Positions 1 through 7,694 of a stretch of 19,650 bases of DNA are shown here, piece after piece. The notes under the pieces are model-generated. The model saw only the letters and a program-made list of their open reading frames with translations. It was not told the origin of the DNA and did no database searches. How positions within the stretch are numbered: the first letter of the stretch is position 1; every line of letters starts with the position of its first letter. Source of the DNA: an uncultured Bacteroidales bacterium (GTDB lineage Bacteria; Bacteroidota; Bacteroidia; Bacteroidales; Paludibacteraceae); assembly GCA_946184195.1 (NCBI GenBank), contig CAMHEP010000015.1, forward strand, positions 1-19,650. Direction: 5' to 3'. The position numbers were made by a program, and so were the translations under genes.

Positions 1-511
1 CCTTCTTGTAGAGCTCCTTGAGGAGATACCAAAGGGTCTCGATATACTTGTTGTCGTAGGTGATATAGGGGTTGTCGAGGTCCACCCAATAGCCCATCTG
101 CTTGGTGAGGTTGGTCCATTCCTTAGTGTATTTCATTACCTCGCGGCGGCAGGCTGCGTTATATTCGTCCACGCTTATCTTCTTACCGATATCTTCCTTG
201 GTGATACCGAGCATCTTCTCCACACCTAATTCAACGGGCAATCCATGGGTGTCCCATCCCGCCTTGCGGCGTACCTCGTAGCCTTGCATCGTCTTGAAAC
301 GGCAGAATGTATCCTTTATCGTTCGTGCCAATACGTGATGAATACCGGGCATACCATTTGCCGAGGGAGGCCCCTCAAAGAATAGGAAAGATTGATGACC
401 GTGTCGAGTTGTAACGCTCTTTTCAAAGAGGTTCTCTTGCTCCCAAAGACTGAGCATCTGCTTGCTCATCTCGGGCAAATTCAGTTGTTTGTATTCGTTG
501 AAATGTTTCAT
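1..511 (-). CDS. ileS: Isoleucyl-tRNA synthetase, N-terminal 170 residues (cut by window edge)
   Basis: Class I aminoacyl-tRNA synthetase that charges tRNA-Ile in the cytoplasm. I translated the minus strand from the ATG at 511: the frame stays open for 170 codons to the window edge. Seen: the ATP-binding signature region FFEGPPSANGMPGIHH (residues 44-59), where the usual HIGH reads G-I-H-H (56-59), then GWDTHGLPVELGVEK (85-99), a hallmark of IleRS. From memory of the family, the GMPGIHH form is normal in Bacteroidota IleRS, so I do not read it as damage. The gene is divergent from the rest of the window, has its own promoter at 802-833 and a long leader, and is unrelated to the sugar locus. 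The identity is sure; the rest of the gene is outside the window. Confidence 0.96.
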   Translation of the reverse strand, partial: MKHFNEYKQLNLPEMSKQMLSLWEQENLFEKSVTTRHGHQSFLFFEGPPSANGMPGIHHVLARTIKDTFCRFKTMQGYEVRRKAGWDTHGLPVELGVEKMLGITKEDIGKKISVDEYNAACRREVMKYTKEWTNLTKQMGYWVDLDNPYITYDNKYIETLWYLLKELYKK

Positions 512-600
512 AATGTCTTCTCTAAAATGATAATTACAGTCCTTCCAAATTCATCATCCGTACATCCGTAATTCGTCATTCGTACATCCGCATGGTTCAT
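508..600 (-). CDS. Possible 30-residue leader peptide in front of ileS, with an Ile-Ile-Ile run
   Basis: A 31-codon frame opens with ATG at 600 and ends with TGA at 510-508, overlapping the ileS ATG (511-509) as ATGA. Residues 22-26 read V-I-I-I-L, from codons ATT ATC ATT at 534-526. A shorter start exists at codon 8 (ATG at 579). Placing Ile codons just before a synthetase for Ile would fit translation-coupled control of ileS by charged tRNA-Ile. Against it: no clear ribosome site was seen, the AT-rich stretch before a Bacteroidota start codon easily yields Ile codons by chance, and the rest of the frame is made of short repeats (CGGATG). Treat it as a candidate only. Confidence 0.25.
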   Translation of the reverse strand: MNHADVRMTNYGCTDDEFGRTVIIILEKTL

Positions 601-635
601 CCGAGGAAAGTAAGATTCATCCGACAAAAGTAAGG
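596..635. repeat. Tandem 20-bp repeat, two copies, in the ileS leader
   Basis: Units 596-615 and 616-635 match at 17 of 20 positions, both starting TTCATCCG and ending AAAGTAAG plus one base. The hexamer CATCCG also occurs at 555, 563 and 585, so it appears five times between 555 and 623. The second unit runs into the hairpin at 626-654. Confidence 0.8.
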
Positions 636-654
636 TGGTATCACCACCACTTTT
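626..654 (-). promoter_or_regulatory. Strong hairpin in the ileS leader
   Basis: Perfect 6-bp stem GGTGGT (634-639) / ACCACC (643-648) with loop ATC, extended by AAAAGT (626-631) / ACTTTT (649-654) with a 2-base bulge. It lies inside the predicted ileS 5' leader, about 115 nt before the start codon. No long U-run follows it on the minus strand, so it is not a textbook intrinsic terminator. Its core loosely recalls the T-box UGG-ACC element, but the loop differs and no stem I or specifier loop was recognised. Confidence 0.6.
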
Positions 655-660
655 GGAGGA

Positions 661-765
661 TAGAGCGGAGCAAGGCATCGCCCGTCTATTTAACGTAAGC
701 GGTATAGACCTTTTGCGACTGCTTTAGTGAACGCGAGCGAGCCGCTCTAACTCGCAGCGCGAGTT
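661..765 (-). promoter_or_regulatory. Structured part of the ileS 5' leader
   Basis: Complementary segments within the predicted leader: TAGAGCGG (661-668) with CCGCTCTA (742-749); GTCTAT (684-689) with ATAGAC (704-709); and a perfect 7-bp hairpin AACTCGC (749-755) / GCGAGTT (759-765). The first encloses the second. Together with the hairpin at 626-654 this gives four stems in about 140 nt, more than an ordinary leader would hold. I could not match it to a known RNA family. Confidence 0.5.
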
Positions 766-801
766 CTTCTAGGCGAGCCACTTCCGGCATGAACGCGGGT
801 G

Positions 802-833
802 CAAAATTACTGTTTTTTTGTGAGATGTGCAAA
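802..833 (-). promoter_or_regulatory. Promoter of ileS (Bacteroidota sigma-ABfr type)
   Basis: On the minus strand TTTG (833-830) is followed by exactly 20 bases and TAATTTTG (809-802), matching the Bacteroidota -33 and -7 consensus. Transcription would start near 795, giving a leader of about 285 nt before the ileS ATG at 511. Confidence 0.75.
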
Positions 834-950
834 TTTTTCTAACTTTATCCTCTTTTTTCAAACCGGTCTGCCTACAATTCTTCGAATTATTTGCTCGCAT
901 ATCACCTATTTTTACCTCATTCTTTGCTACTGTGTTATACTGTCTTAACC

Positions 951-983
951 ATAGGATAACCGATAGATAACCGTAGGATAACC
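951..983. repeat. Three tandem 11-bp repeats (NNAGNATAACC) between divergent promoters
   Basis: Units ATAGGATAACC (951-961), GATAGATAACC (962-972) and GTAGGATAACC (973-983), with a fourth partial AACC ending at 950. The period is about one DNA helical turn, so the copies lie on one face. They sit 99 bp before the -33 box of the regulator promoter and about 118 bp behind that of ileS. Apart from these, I see nothing gene-like between 834 and 1081. Confidence 0.6.
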
Positions 984-1081
984 ATACTATATAACTGACA
1001 GACAGCAAGTAACACCGTGAACTATCAGCCTTTTATTCCCTACCACCTTTGCCTGCCCTTTTCGTGCAAAATAAAAATAAA

Positions 1082-1113
1082 TTTGCGTATATCACTAAAA
1101 AATTGTACCTTTG
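1082..1113 (+). promoter_or_regulatory. Promoter of the PBP-AraC regulator gene
   Basis: TTTG (1082-1085), 20 bases, TACCTTTG (1106-1113): a full match to the Bacteroidota promoter. The start of transcription would be near 1120, leaving a 5' leader of about 155 nt before the ATG at 1277. Confidence 0.78.
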
Positions 1114-1133
1114 CCCTCGTATAGTACAATTTT
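1099..1133. promoter_or_regulatory. Inverted repeat over the -7 box and start site of the regulator promoter
   Basis: AAAATTGTAC (1099-1108) and GTACAATTTT (1124-1133) are perfect 10-bp inverted repeats with a 15-bp spacer. They straddle the -7 box (1106-1113) and the predicted transcription start. A protein bound here would block RNA polymerase, so this may be an autoregulatory operator. It shares no sequence with the 57-bp element at 2794-2850. A transcript-level hairpin is less likely because the left arm lies mostly upstream of the start site. Confidence 0.5.
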
Positions 1134-1251
1134 GGGGGTCCCCACAAGGTGCACCGTAGTGGGGGAAGCGTAGTTCATAGCGAAAGTTCATACGACCGAC
1201 CGTGTCGGGAGTCGTACTGAGCTATAGAACAAGCGTAGTACTTTTGCCCCC
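1134..1251 (+). promoter_or_regulatory. Highly structured 5' leader of the regulator gene
   Basis: Seen pairings: CCCCAC (1140-1145) with GTGGGG (1159-1164), enclosing the palindrome GGTGCACC (1148-1155); GTTCATAGC (1173-1181) with GCTATAGAAC (1221-1230, one bulge); inside it TACGAC (1191-1196) with GTCGTA (1211-1216), and CGAC (1197-1200) with GTCG (1204-1207) around the loop CGT. G5 runs at 1134-1138 and 1161-1165 compete for C4 at 1140-1143 and C5 at 1247-1251, so two alternative folds are possible. AAGCGTAGT occurs twice (1166-1174, 1231-1239). It may be a regulatory leader or a separate small RNA; I cannot match it to a named class. Confidence 0.5.
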
Positions 1252-1276
1252 GCAACTATTTAACAGGTAAACCATT

Positions 1277-2767
1277 ATGCACCTTATCTCAAAACACCTG
1301 CATCACACCCTCGTTTGGGGACTGATGGGTCTTTGTTTATCCGCCTGTCATTCCTCATCTTCTCCTACCTATCGTATCGGACTCAGCCAATGCTCGGACG
1401 ATGCTTGGCGACAGAAGATGAATTATGAGATGGAACGCGAGTTGCTTCTTCATCCCGAGATGACTCTTTCCATGCGTATAGCAGATGGGAGCAACGAACT
1501 CCAGTGCGCTCAGATTGATAGTTTTATCCGCGAACGTGTGGACCTGCTCATCGTTAGTCCCAACGAAGCAGAGGAGGTCAAACCAGCTGTGACCCGTGCA
1601 TATCGAGCCGGCATCCCGGTCATTGTAGCAGACCGACGCGTCACAGGAGACGAATGGACCGCTTTCATCGGTGGAGACAACTACAAAGTAGGAGAACTAA
1701 TGGCGCAGTACATAGTGGAAAGTCAAAGAGCGAAAACGGTAAACAAACCCTTCATCGTCCTGGAGGTTGCCGGGTTGCCGGGGTCTACACCCGCAACACT
1801 ACGACACAAAGGGATGATGGACGGGCTGCCCGACAATGTGAAGGTCTTCTCTGTCATGGGCAGTTGGTTGCAAGAAAACGCCTATTCCGTGGTACTGGAT
1901 TTCCTCGAGAAGCATAATAACGTGGATGCTATCGTGGCACACAACGACCTCATGGCTATTGGTGCTGCCGAAGCTTTGAAGAAGAGCAAAACATATCGAG
2001 GACGCAATGTACCCATCATGGGAGTAGATGGCATCAGACCGGGCCTGCAGGCTATCGTGGACGGAAAGATTGACTGCTCAGCCACCTACTCTTCACGAGG
2101 AGATATGGTAATAGCCACAGCTGCTCAAATCCTGCACGGAGAACCGTTCAAGAGAGATACCGTCCTGGAGACTACCATGATAGACGAGGTAGCGGCTTAC
2201 CCCATGCTACGACAATACGAGGGAATCATGCGAGATCTGGAAACACTGCATATTGTCAAAACCCAATCGCAGAGCAAATGGAAACAACTGCAAACTGATA
2301 ATATGTTTCTCTTCACAGGTATGGTGGTCTTCTTCTGCTTATTATTATTGGCGGTTGTATATATCCTCTTCCGTCAACGCAAGTTACAGTCGGAAATCAA
2401 CCATGAGATTATCCCCCAGCTGGAGGATATGCAGGAGGCAATCATGCTCAGCCGCAAAGACGAAGCTTTTGCACAACATCTGCATCAGGTGGTACAAGAC
2501 CATTTAACCGACCCGAACTTGAACGTAGAGTCACTGAGTAGTATGCTTCAAATGAGCCGGACTCAATTATTCCGACGTGTCAAAGCCGTTACAGGGAAAG
2601 GACCGCTGGACTATATCCGTGAGCAGCGACTCATACACGCCGACCAACTACTACGTTCCACCGATATGACCGTCCAACAGGTCGCGCTAGAACTATGTTT
2701 TTCCAGCCCCGGATACTTCACCAAGTGCTATAAGGAATACTACGGACACTTACCCTCTGTGCGATGA
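1277..2767 (+). CDS. Membrane-anchored one-component regulator: periplasmic sugar-binding domain, TM helix, AraC-type DNA-binding domain
   Basis: Transcription regulator, 496 residues. Residues 1-24 form a signal with lipobox L-S-A-C (21-24). About 32-320 is a type I periplasmic binding fold of the LacI/RbsB kind, with VIVADRR, H-N-D-L-M-A-I-G (from 222) and MGVDGIRPG. Residues 343-365 form one TM helix, followed by a short helical linker and an AraC-type double helix-turn-helix (402-496) ending YFTKCYKEYYGHLP. There is no histidine kinase or receiver module, unlike the hybrid two-component systems usual at such loci. By position and sensor type it resembles BT1754, which senses fructose for levan use, so its ligand is likely fructose (inference). 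If the lipobox Cys is modified, the protein would be anchored at both ends of the sensor. It likely acts on the 57-bp elements at 2794 and 16468. Confidence 0.88.
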   Translation: MHLISKHLHHTLVWGLMGLCLSACHSSSSPTYRIGLSQCSDDAWRQKMNYEMERELLLHPEMTLSMRIADGSNELQCAQIDSFIRERVDLLIVSPNEAEEVKPAVTRAYRAGIPVIVADRRVTGDEWTAFIGGDNYKVGELMAQYIVESQRAKTVNKPFIVLEVAGLPGSTPATLRHKGMMDGLPDNVKVFSVMGSWLQENAYSVVLDFLEKHNNVDAIVAHNDLMAIGAAEALKKSKTYRGRNVPIMGVDGIRPGLQAIVDGKIDCSATYSSRGDMVIATAAQILHGEPFKRDTVLETTMIDEVAAYPMLRQYEGIMRDLETLHIVKTQSQSKWKQLQTDNMFLFTGMVVFFCLLLLAVVYILFRQRKLQSEINHEIIPQLEDMQEAIMLSRKDEAFAQHLHQVVQDHLTDPNLNVESLSSMLQMSRTQLFRRVKAVTGKGPLDYIREQRLIHADQLLRSTDMTVQQVALELCFSSPGYFTKCYKEYYGHLPSVR

Positions 2768-2793
2768 GGTGAAACATATATAGATGGCAAAAT

Positions 2794-2850
2794 TGTTGCA
2801 AAAAATGTACTATTTGTTACAGTGAAACATCAGTATCATCTTTTGCAACA
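2794..2850. promoter_or_regulatory. 57-bp operator-like dyad element, copy 1 (upstream of susC)
   Basis: Four related half-sites share one dyad axis at base 2822: TGTTGC (2794-2799), TGTTAC (2815-2820), GAAACA (2824-2829), GCAACA (2845-2850). Like half-sites are 21 bp apart, two helical turns. The outer arms extend to TGTTGCAAAA / TTTTGCAACA. The element ends 6 bp before the -33 TTTG at 2857, the usual place for an activator. The same layout recurs at 16468-16524. The regulator encoded just upstream is the obvious candidate to bind it. Confidence 0.75.
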
Positions 2851-2856
2851 TCTTTT

Positions 2857-2888
2857 TTTGCGCAGGTGATGAAATGCGCGTAAATTTG
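2857..2888 (+). promoter_or_regulatory. Promoter of the susC operon
   Basis: TTTG (2857-2860), 20 bases, TAAATTTG (2881-2888). Transcription would start near 2895, about 47 nt before the susC ATG. Genes to 16456 follow with short gaps or overlaps and no further consensus promoter, so this promoter probably drives about 13.5 kb. Confidence 0.8.
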
Positions 2889-2941
2889 CACCGAATATTG
2901 GAGAATCCATGTTCATCTGTATTGTTTAACTCATTTAAACC

Positions 2942-5900
2942 ATGAAAATCAAAAGACTTCTGTTACCCCCCATCTTCTTGATGTTATTGTCGTTTGCTAC
3001 AGCCCATGCACAAGTCAGTGTATCAGGTGTAGTAAAAGATGCATCTACCGGCGAGCCGATCATAGGTGCCTCCATTTTGGAAGAGGGGACATCTAACGGT
3101 ACCATCGCAGATTTGGATGGAAATTTCAAACTAACAGTAGCACCGGATGCCAAGGTAGTCATTTCGTATGTCGGCTACAAAACTCTCACACTGCCTGCTT
3201 CCGCTAATATGCAAATCCGATTAAGCGAGGAAAGCGAAGTGCTGGAAGAACTGGTCGTAACGGGCTATACCACACAGCGTAAAGCAGACCTCACAGGTGC
3301 AGTTGCCGTGTTGGATATGTCCAAAGTGACGACTGAGAGCAATGCCAACATGGTGCAGTCTCTCCAAGGTCGTCTGCCCGGAGTGCAAATCATCACGGAT
3401 GCAGCACCGGGAGCGGGAGGAGCGGCCATCCGTATTAGAGGTATGGGTACCATGAACTCGTGCGAACCACTGTATATCATTGATGGCGTACCGTCACAAG
3501 AAAACCTCAATTCCCTCAGCTCTGCCGATATTGAGTCAATACAGGTTCTTAAAGATGCCGCTTCGGCTTCTATCTACGGTTCACGTGCCGCCAACGGTGT
3601 TGTCATCATCACAACCAAAAATGCAAAAGGGGAGAAACTCAATGTCAACGTAGGTTATTCCGCGACAGCACATACCATAGCAGGGACCTATAAGATGCTC
3701 AGTGCTGAGCAATGGGGTGAAGCGTATTGGAAAGCTTACCAAAATGCAGGTATGGTACCTTCGCACCCTTTCTACTCTGAATGGAAAGGAAATGTGAGCC
3801 TGCTACCCTACCTGGACGATGACGGCAAAGTGCGAGCTGCTAATACAGACTGGCAGGACGAAGTGTACCGGACGGCATGGACACATAATGTCAATGCCAA
3901 TGTGTCACTGAATACCAAAGTGGGAGGCGTACTCTTCTCCGGCAATTACATGAACCAACAGGGTACTATCAAGCAATCCTACTACGAGCGTTATTCTGCA
4001 CGACTAAACTCCCATTTCAATATCGGTAAATGGGTTAAAGTAGGAGAGAACCTGATGGTTGCCAAATGGAAGAGCAACGGATTTGGAACCAATTCAGACG
4101 GTGGAATCCCCTTTACAGCAATGCGCCAACACCCGGCTATTCCCGTTTATGATTCAGAAGGCAATTTTACCAGTCCGCTATTATTGGCAAATTCGGATAT
4201 AGCCAACCCGGTACACGTGTTGGAGAACGGGAAAAATAACACTTCCGACTCGTGGCGTATCTTTGGCAATGCTTATCTCGAAGTCAATCCATGGCTCAAA
4301 GGGTTATATGTAAAAACAAATATCGGTATTGAACACATCCAATATTTCAACGACAATCTCAACCGTCGTCTAAACGCATCGGATATAGCCTCGGTGGGAA
4401 GAGATTACGGCACCGGAGATACATGGACATGGACAAACACTATCAGTTACAATAATGTTTTCAAAGGCAAACATCACGTCAGTGCTCTTTTGGGAACGGA
4501 GGCCATCAGTTATAAGTACCAGTCTGTCGGAGCCTCACGGCAATCCTATATCTTTGAAACAGAACACTTTATGACCATCGATGCCGGTGATAAGGCCACA
4601 GCAACTAATGGTGGTGCTAAACAGACATGGGCACTATTCTCCGTCTTTGCCAAAGCAGATTACAATTACGCGGACCGTTATTTAATAAGTGCAACTCTCC
4701 GACGCGATGCAACATCGCGTCTGGCGAAAGAGAATAATGCAGGCATTTTCCCTGCCGTATCTGCTGCGTGGCGTATAACGGCAGAGCCCTTCTATCCCGA
4801 GAACAAATGGATGACAGATGCCAAGATTCGTGTCAGCTGGGGACAGAATGGTAATGCGGCCATCAGTAATAACTATGCTTCATATAGTACGTACGTATAT
4901 ACAAGCAACGCCTATTATGACTTAAACGGTAAAAACGAGACTCCCATAGCCGGTATCGCCTTGGCATCTACCGGCAATAAAAATCTGCGTTGGGAAACAA
5001 CAACACAAACGAATGTGGGCGTGGACTTGGGATTCTTCAATAACTCACTCACCATTAATTTGGATTGGTATTTGAAAGACACCAAGGACATGATTACAGC
5101 GCCACCTGTGCTGTCAACAGCCGGCGAAGGAGCCGCTTACCTCGCCAATACTGGCGACATGCGGAATATGGGTGTTGAGGTGAATATGAATTATAATAGT
5201 CCCGATTACCACGGTTTCTCTTGGTCAGGAAATTTCAACTTGGGACACTATAAAAATAAGGTAGTCAAACTCAACGACTTCGTCAACTCCATTGGCGGTG
5301 ACGTACGGTTGATGGAAGGGCAACCGATGGGAGTGTATTACGGATATGTGGCGGATGGTATCTTTAGTACCATGGAAGAGGTTGCCAACCATGCAGAGCA
5401 GACCGGAAAAGGATTGGGACGTATTCGTTATCGTGACATAGACGGAAATGGACTCATCAACGAGAAAGACCAATGTATCATCGGTAATCCGAACCCCAAT
5501 GTATCCATGGGTCTGAATCTGGATTTCAAATACAAAGGGTTGACACTTTCCATGTTCTTCTATTCGGAGTTAGGATTTGATATCATTAACTCGACGAAAA
5601 GACAACTGCAGTTTATGAGTTATGGTGACCGCAGTTCAAACAGAAGTGCAGATATTCTGAACGCATGGTCACCTGAGAATGTAGATGCCACCATTCCTGC
5701 TATCAGCGCAACGGATGTCAACAACGAAGTACGCATGTCTACTTACTATGTGGAGAACGGCAGTTATTTGAAACTCAAGAACCTAAAGATAAGTTATGAC
5801 CTGCCTCAGAAAGTGCTCAAACCGTGGCATTGCCAAGGTCTGAACATCTATGCGCAAGTGGAGAATGTATTCACCGTCACACGTTATTCCGGTCTTGATC

Positions 5901-5995
5901 CGGAACTGCCGTTGGGCGGATACGGAGCACGAGTGGATAACGGTCCCTACCCGCGAAGCCGTAATTTCTCTATGGGATTAAATATAAGTTTTTAA
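2942..5995 (+). CDS. SusC-like TonB-dependent outer-membrane transporter
   Basis: Imports oligosaccharides, here presumably fructo-oligosaccharides, across the outer membrane using TonB energy. The 1017 residues are normal for SusC. Seen: signal peptide 1-23 with cleavage at AHA|Q; a CarboxypepD_reg-like domain (about 25-100, VSGVVKDASTGEPIIGA, ISYVGYK); a TonB-box region LEELVVTGY (101-109); a plug domain with GVQIIT, IRIRGMGT, PLYIIDGVP and the A-S-I-Y-G-S-R-A-A-N-G-V stretch; then a long beta-barrel ending R-N-F-S-M-G-L-N-I-S-F with the C-terminal Phe typical of outer-membrane barrels. The partner SusD follows 18 bp later. Substrate is inferred from the two GH32 neighbours, not from this sequence. 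Confidence 0.95.
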   Translation: MKIKRLLLPPIFLMLLSFATAHAQVSVSGVVKDASTGEPIIGASILEEGTSNGTIADLDGNFKLTVAPDAKVVISYVGYKTLTLPASANMQIRLSEESEVLEELVVTGYTTQRKADLTGAVAVLDMSKVTTESNANMVQSLQGRLPGVQIITDAAPGAGGAAIRIRGMGTMNSCEPLYIIDGVPSQENLNSLSSADIESIQVLKDAASASIYGSRAANGVVIITTKNAKGEKLNVNVGYSATAHTIAGTYKMLSAEQWGEAYWKAYQNAGMVPSHPFYSEWKGNVSLLPYLDDDGKVRAANTDWQDEVYRTAWTHNVNANVSLNTKVGGVLFSGNYMNQQGTIKQSYYERYSARLNSHFNIGKWVKVGENLMVAKWKSNGFGTNSDGGIPFTAMRQHPAIPVYDSEGNFTSPLLLANSDIANPVHVLENGKNNTSDSWRIFGNAYLEVNPWLKGLYVKTNIGIEHIQYFNDNLNRRLNASDIASVGRDYGTGDTWTWTNTISYNNVFKGKHHVSALLGTEAISYKYQSVGASRQSYIFETEHFMTIDAGDKATATNGGAKQTWALFSVFAKADYNYADRYLISATLRRDATSRLAKENNAGIFPAVSAAWRITAEPFYPENKWMTDAKIRVSWGQNGNAAISNNYASYSTYVYTSNAYYDLNGKNETPIAGIALASTGNKNLRWETTTQTNVGVDLGFFNNSLTINLDWYLKDTKDMITAPPVLSTAGEGAAYLANTGDMRNMGVEVNMNYNSPDYHGFSWSGNFNLGHYKNKVVKLNDFVNSIGGDVRLMEGQPMGVYYGYVADGIFSTMEEVANHAEQTGKGLGRIRYRDIDGNGLINEKDQCIIGNPNPNVSMGLNLDFKYKGLTLSMFFYSELGFDIINSTKRQLQFMSYGDRSSNRSADILNAWSPENVDATIPAISATDVNNEVRMSTYYVENGSYLKLKNLKISYDLPQKVLKPWHCQGLNIYAQVENVFTVTRYSGLDPELPLGGYGARVDNGPYPRSRNFSMGLNISF

Positions 5996-6013
5996 CATTT
6001 GAGTGCATCCATT

Positions 6014-7666
6014 ATGAAATCTAATAAACGAATAGTTTTTATATTGAGTACAATGCTCCTTTGTACTTCATGTAGTAAATTGCTTGATCAGGCACCTTAC
6101 GGTGCTTTTACGGCTGACCAACTGGATGACCAGTCGGTAGAGGGACTATTGGCTGCGGCTTACGCAGGATTGAACGCGCACTATTTCGGTAACAACGAGG
6201 CATTTGCCGGACCAAGTACCAACTGGATTTTTGATGTACGATCCGATGACGCCTACAAAGGCGGTGGAGCGGTTACAATGGAGGCAAATATCCATCAGCT
6301 TGAAATAGGCGTTATCAATAGCGACAACGTCAGTCTGGAGAACAAATGGCAGAATGATTTTTATGGAATTACGCGCGTACACAAGGCTATGAAAGCATTG
6401 GACGAAATTGAGGATATTTCCAATCGAGAGCAAATGATGGGCGAATTAACCATTCTGCGTTCCTGGTTCTATTTCGACATGGTGCGTATCTTCAAGCATG
6501 TGCCATACTTCCTTTATACCGATGACCCCAGTAATGTCAGAAATGATGTTTATACGCAGGATAGCATCATGCGCATGCTACAAAAAGATTTGGTCAAAGC
6601 CTACGAGACAATGGACGAGAATTCGCTTTCTCCGGCACGTTTCAACCGATATACTGCGGCTGCTTTGATGGCTAAAATCAGTGCACAAATCAGCGATTGG
6701 TCCAATGTGGAGAAATATGCGGAAATCGTTATTCAGTCAGGTAAATATGAATTATATCAGAATTATCTGGACATGTCCAAGATTGAGTTCGAGAATCGTT
6801 ATGAATCTATCATTGCTCTACAATGCGTCGTCACCAGCGATTTTGGTCAGGTGAATTGGTCCAATCTGCTTAACACAACCTATTCGGAAGGTAACCTTTA
6901 TGGCACAGGCGATGATTTCTTCCTTGCCTCACAAAACTTGGCAGATTGCTTCCGTACTGATGCCAATGGACTGCCCTATTTGGACGAAGATTTGGCCCCC
7001 TCAGGAGACGGTAACCGCATGAACGGGGGCTACCGGGGGAACATAGACCCTCGTGTAGATTTCACCATGGCGAGGCTCGGATTACCCTTCCGTGGGCATC
7101 TCTATACCCGCAGGTGGTGCCGGGCTTATGATACATATGGAGAGTTTAGCGGTAAGAAATGGTTAGTAGAACCTGAAAACGACCAAATGGTTAAAGGATT
7201 CCCGTGGGGAGCCAGCAACCTCAATTTCATCTTCCTCCGCTATGCAGATATTATTCTCCTGTATGCCGAGTCATTAATTGAGCAAAACAAAAACCTGGAT
7301 GTTGCCCGTCAGCATATCAATATGATACGAGAGAAAGCTTCCCGTTCGGTGGATCCATACTACTCGCCGGTAGATGTCAATCCGATGATTAGCACCTATA
7401 AAGTAGGCGAATATCCCGCTACAGGATGGACACAGGATTATGCCCGCAAAGCACTGCGTATGGAACGACGTATAGAATTGGCGATGGAAGGTCACCGATG
7501 GTTTGATCTCTGCCGTTGGGGAATTGCAGTGGAGACGATGAATGAATATTATCGGACAGAGTCTGAACTGCGTTCTTATCTACGAGGAGCTACACTCTCT
7601 GAGCAGAATGTATATATGCCGACACCTATAGATGAGGTGCGCACGGCAGACGGGCTTTATAAATGA
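6014..7666 (+). CDS. SusD-like surface glycan-binding lipoprotein
   Basis: Lid and glycan-binding partner of SusC on the cell surface. I start at ATG 6014 (550 residues) because it begins a proper lipoprotein signal, MKSNKRIVFILSTM, with L-C-T-S-C ending at Cys20; a longer in-frame TTG at 5999 adds five residues and looks unneeded. Seen: the N-terminal KLLDQAPYGAF motif, the helical SusD core (TILRSWFYFDMVRIF), and the RagB/SusD C-terminal signatures LRYADIILLYAESLIEQ and RRIELAMEGHRWFDLCRWG. Gap to the next gene is 28 bp. Substrate inferred from context. Confidence 0.94.
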   Translation: MKSNKRIVFILSTMLLCTSCSKLLDQAPYGAFTADQLDDQSVEGLLAAAYAGLNAHYFGNNEAFAGPSTNWIFDVRSDDAYKGGGAVTMEANIHQLEIGVINSDNVSLENKWQNDFYGITRVHKAMKALDEIEDISNREQMMGELTILRSWFYFDMVRIFKHVPYFLYTDDPSNVRNDVYTQDSIMRMLQKDLVKAYETMDENSLSPARFNRYTAAALMAKISAQISDWSNVEKYAEIVIQSGKYELYQNYLDMSKIEFENRYESIIALQCVVTSDFGQVNWSNLLNTTYSEGNLYGTGDDFFLASQNLADCFRTDANGLPYLDEDLAPSGDGNRMNGGYRGNIDPRVDFTMARLGLPFRGHLYTRRWCRAYDTYGEFSGKKWLVEPENDQMVKGFPWGASNLNFIFLRYADIILLYAESLIEQNKNLDVARQHINMIREKASRSVDPYYSPVDVNPMISTYKVGEYPATGWTQDYARKALRMERRIELAMEGHRWFDLCRWGIAVETMNEYYRTESELRSYLRGATLSEQNVYMPTPIDEVRTADGLYK

Positions 7667-7694
7667 TGAATTGATAAATGATGATTGATATATT

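Noticed and set aside
626..654. T-box riboswitch for ileS
   Set aside because: Only the GGTGGT/ACCACC core is reminiscent; no specifier loop or canonical T-box sequence was found, and T-boxes are not typical of Bacteroidota.
769..1008. 79-residue ORF on the minus strand between ileS and the regulator gene
   Set aside because: It runs over the ileS promoter and the 11-bp repeats, has no recognisable protein features, and its sequence is largely repeat-derived.
5999..6013. TTG start for the SusD-like gene
   Set aside because: ATG at 6014 gives a cleaner lipoprotein signal; the extra five residues add nothing.
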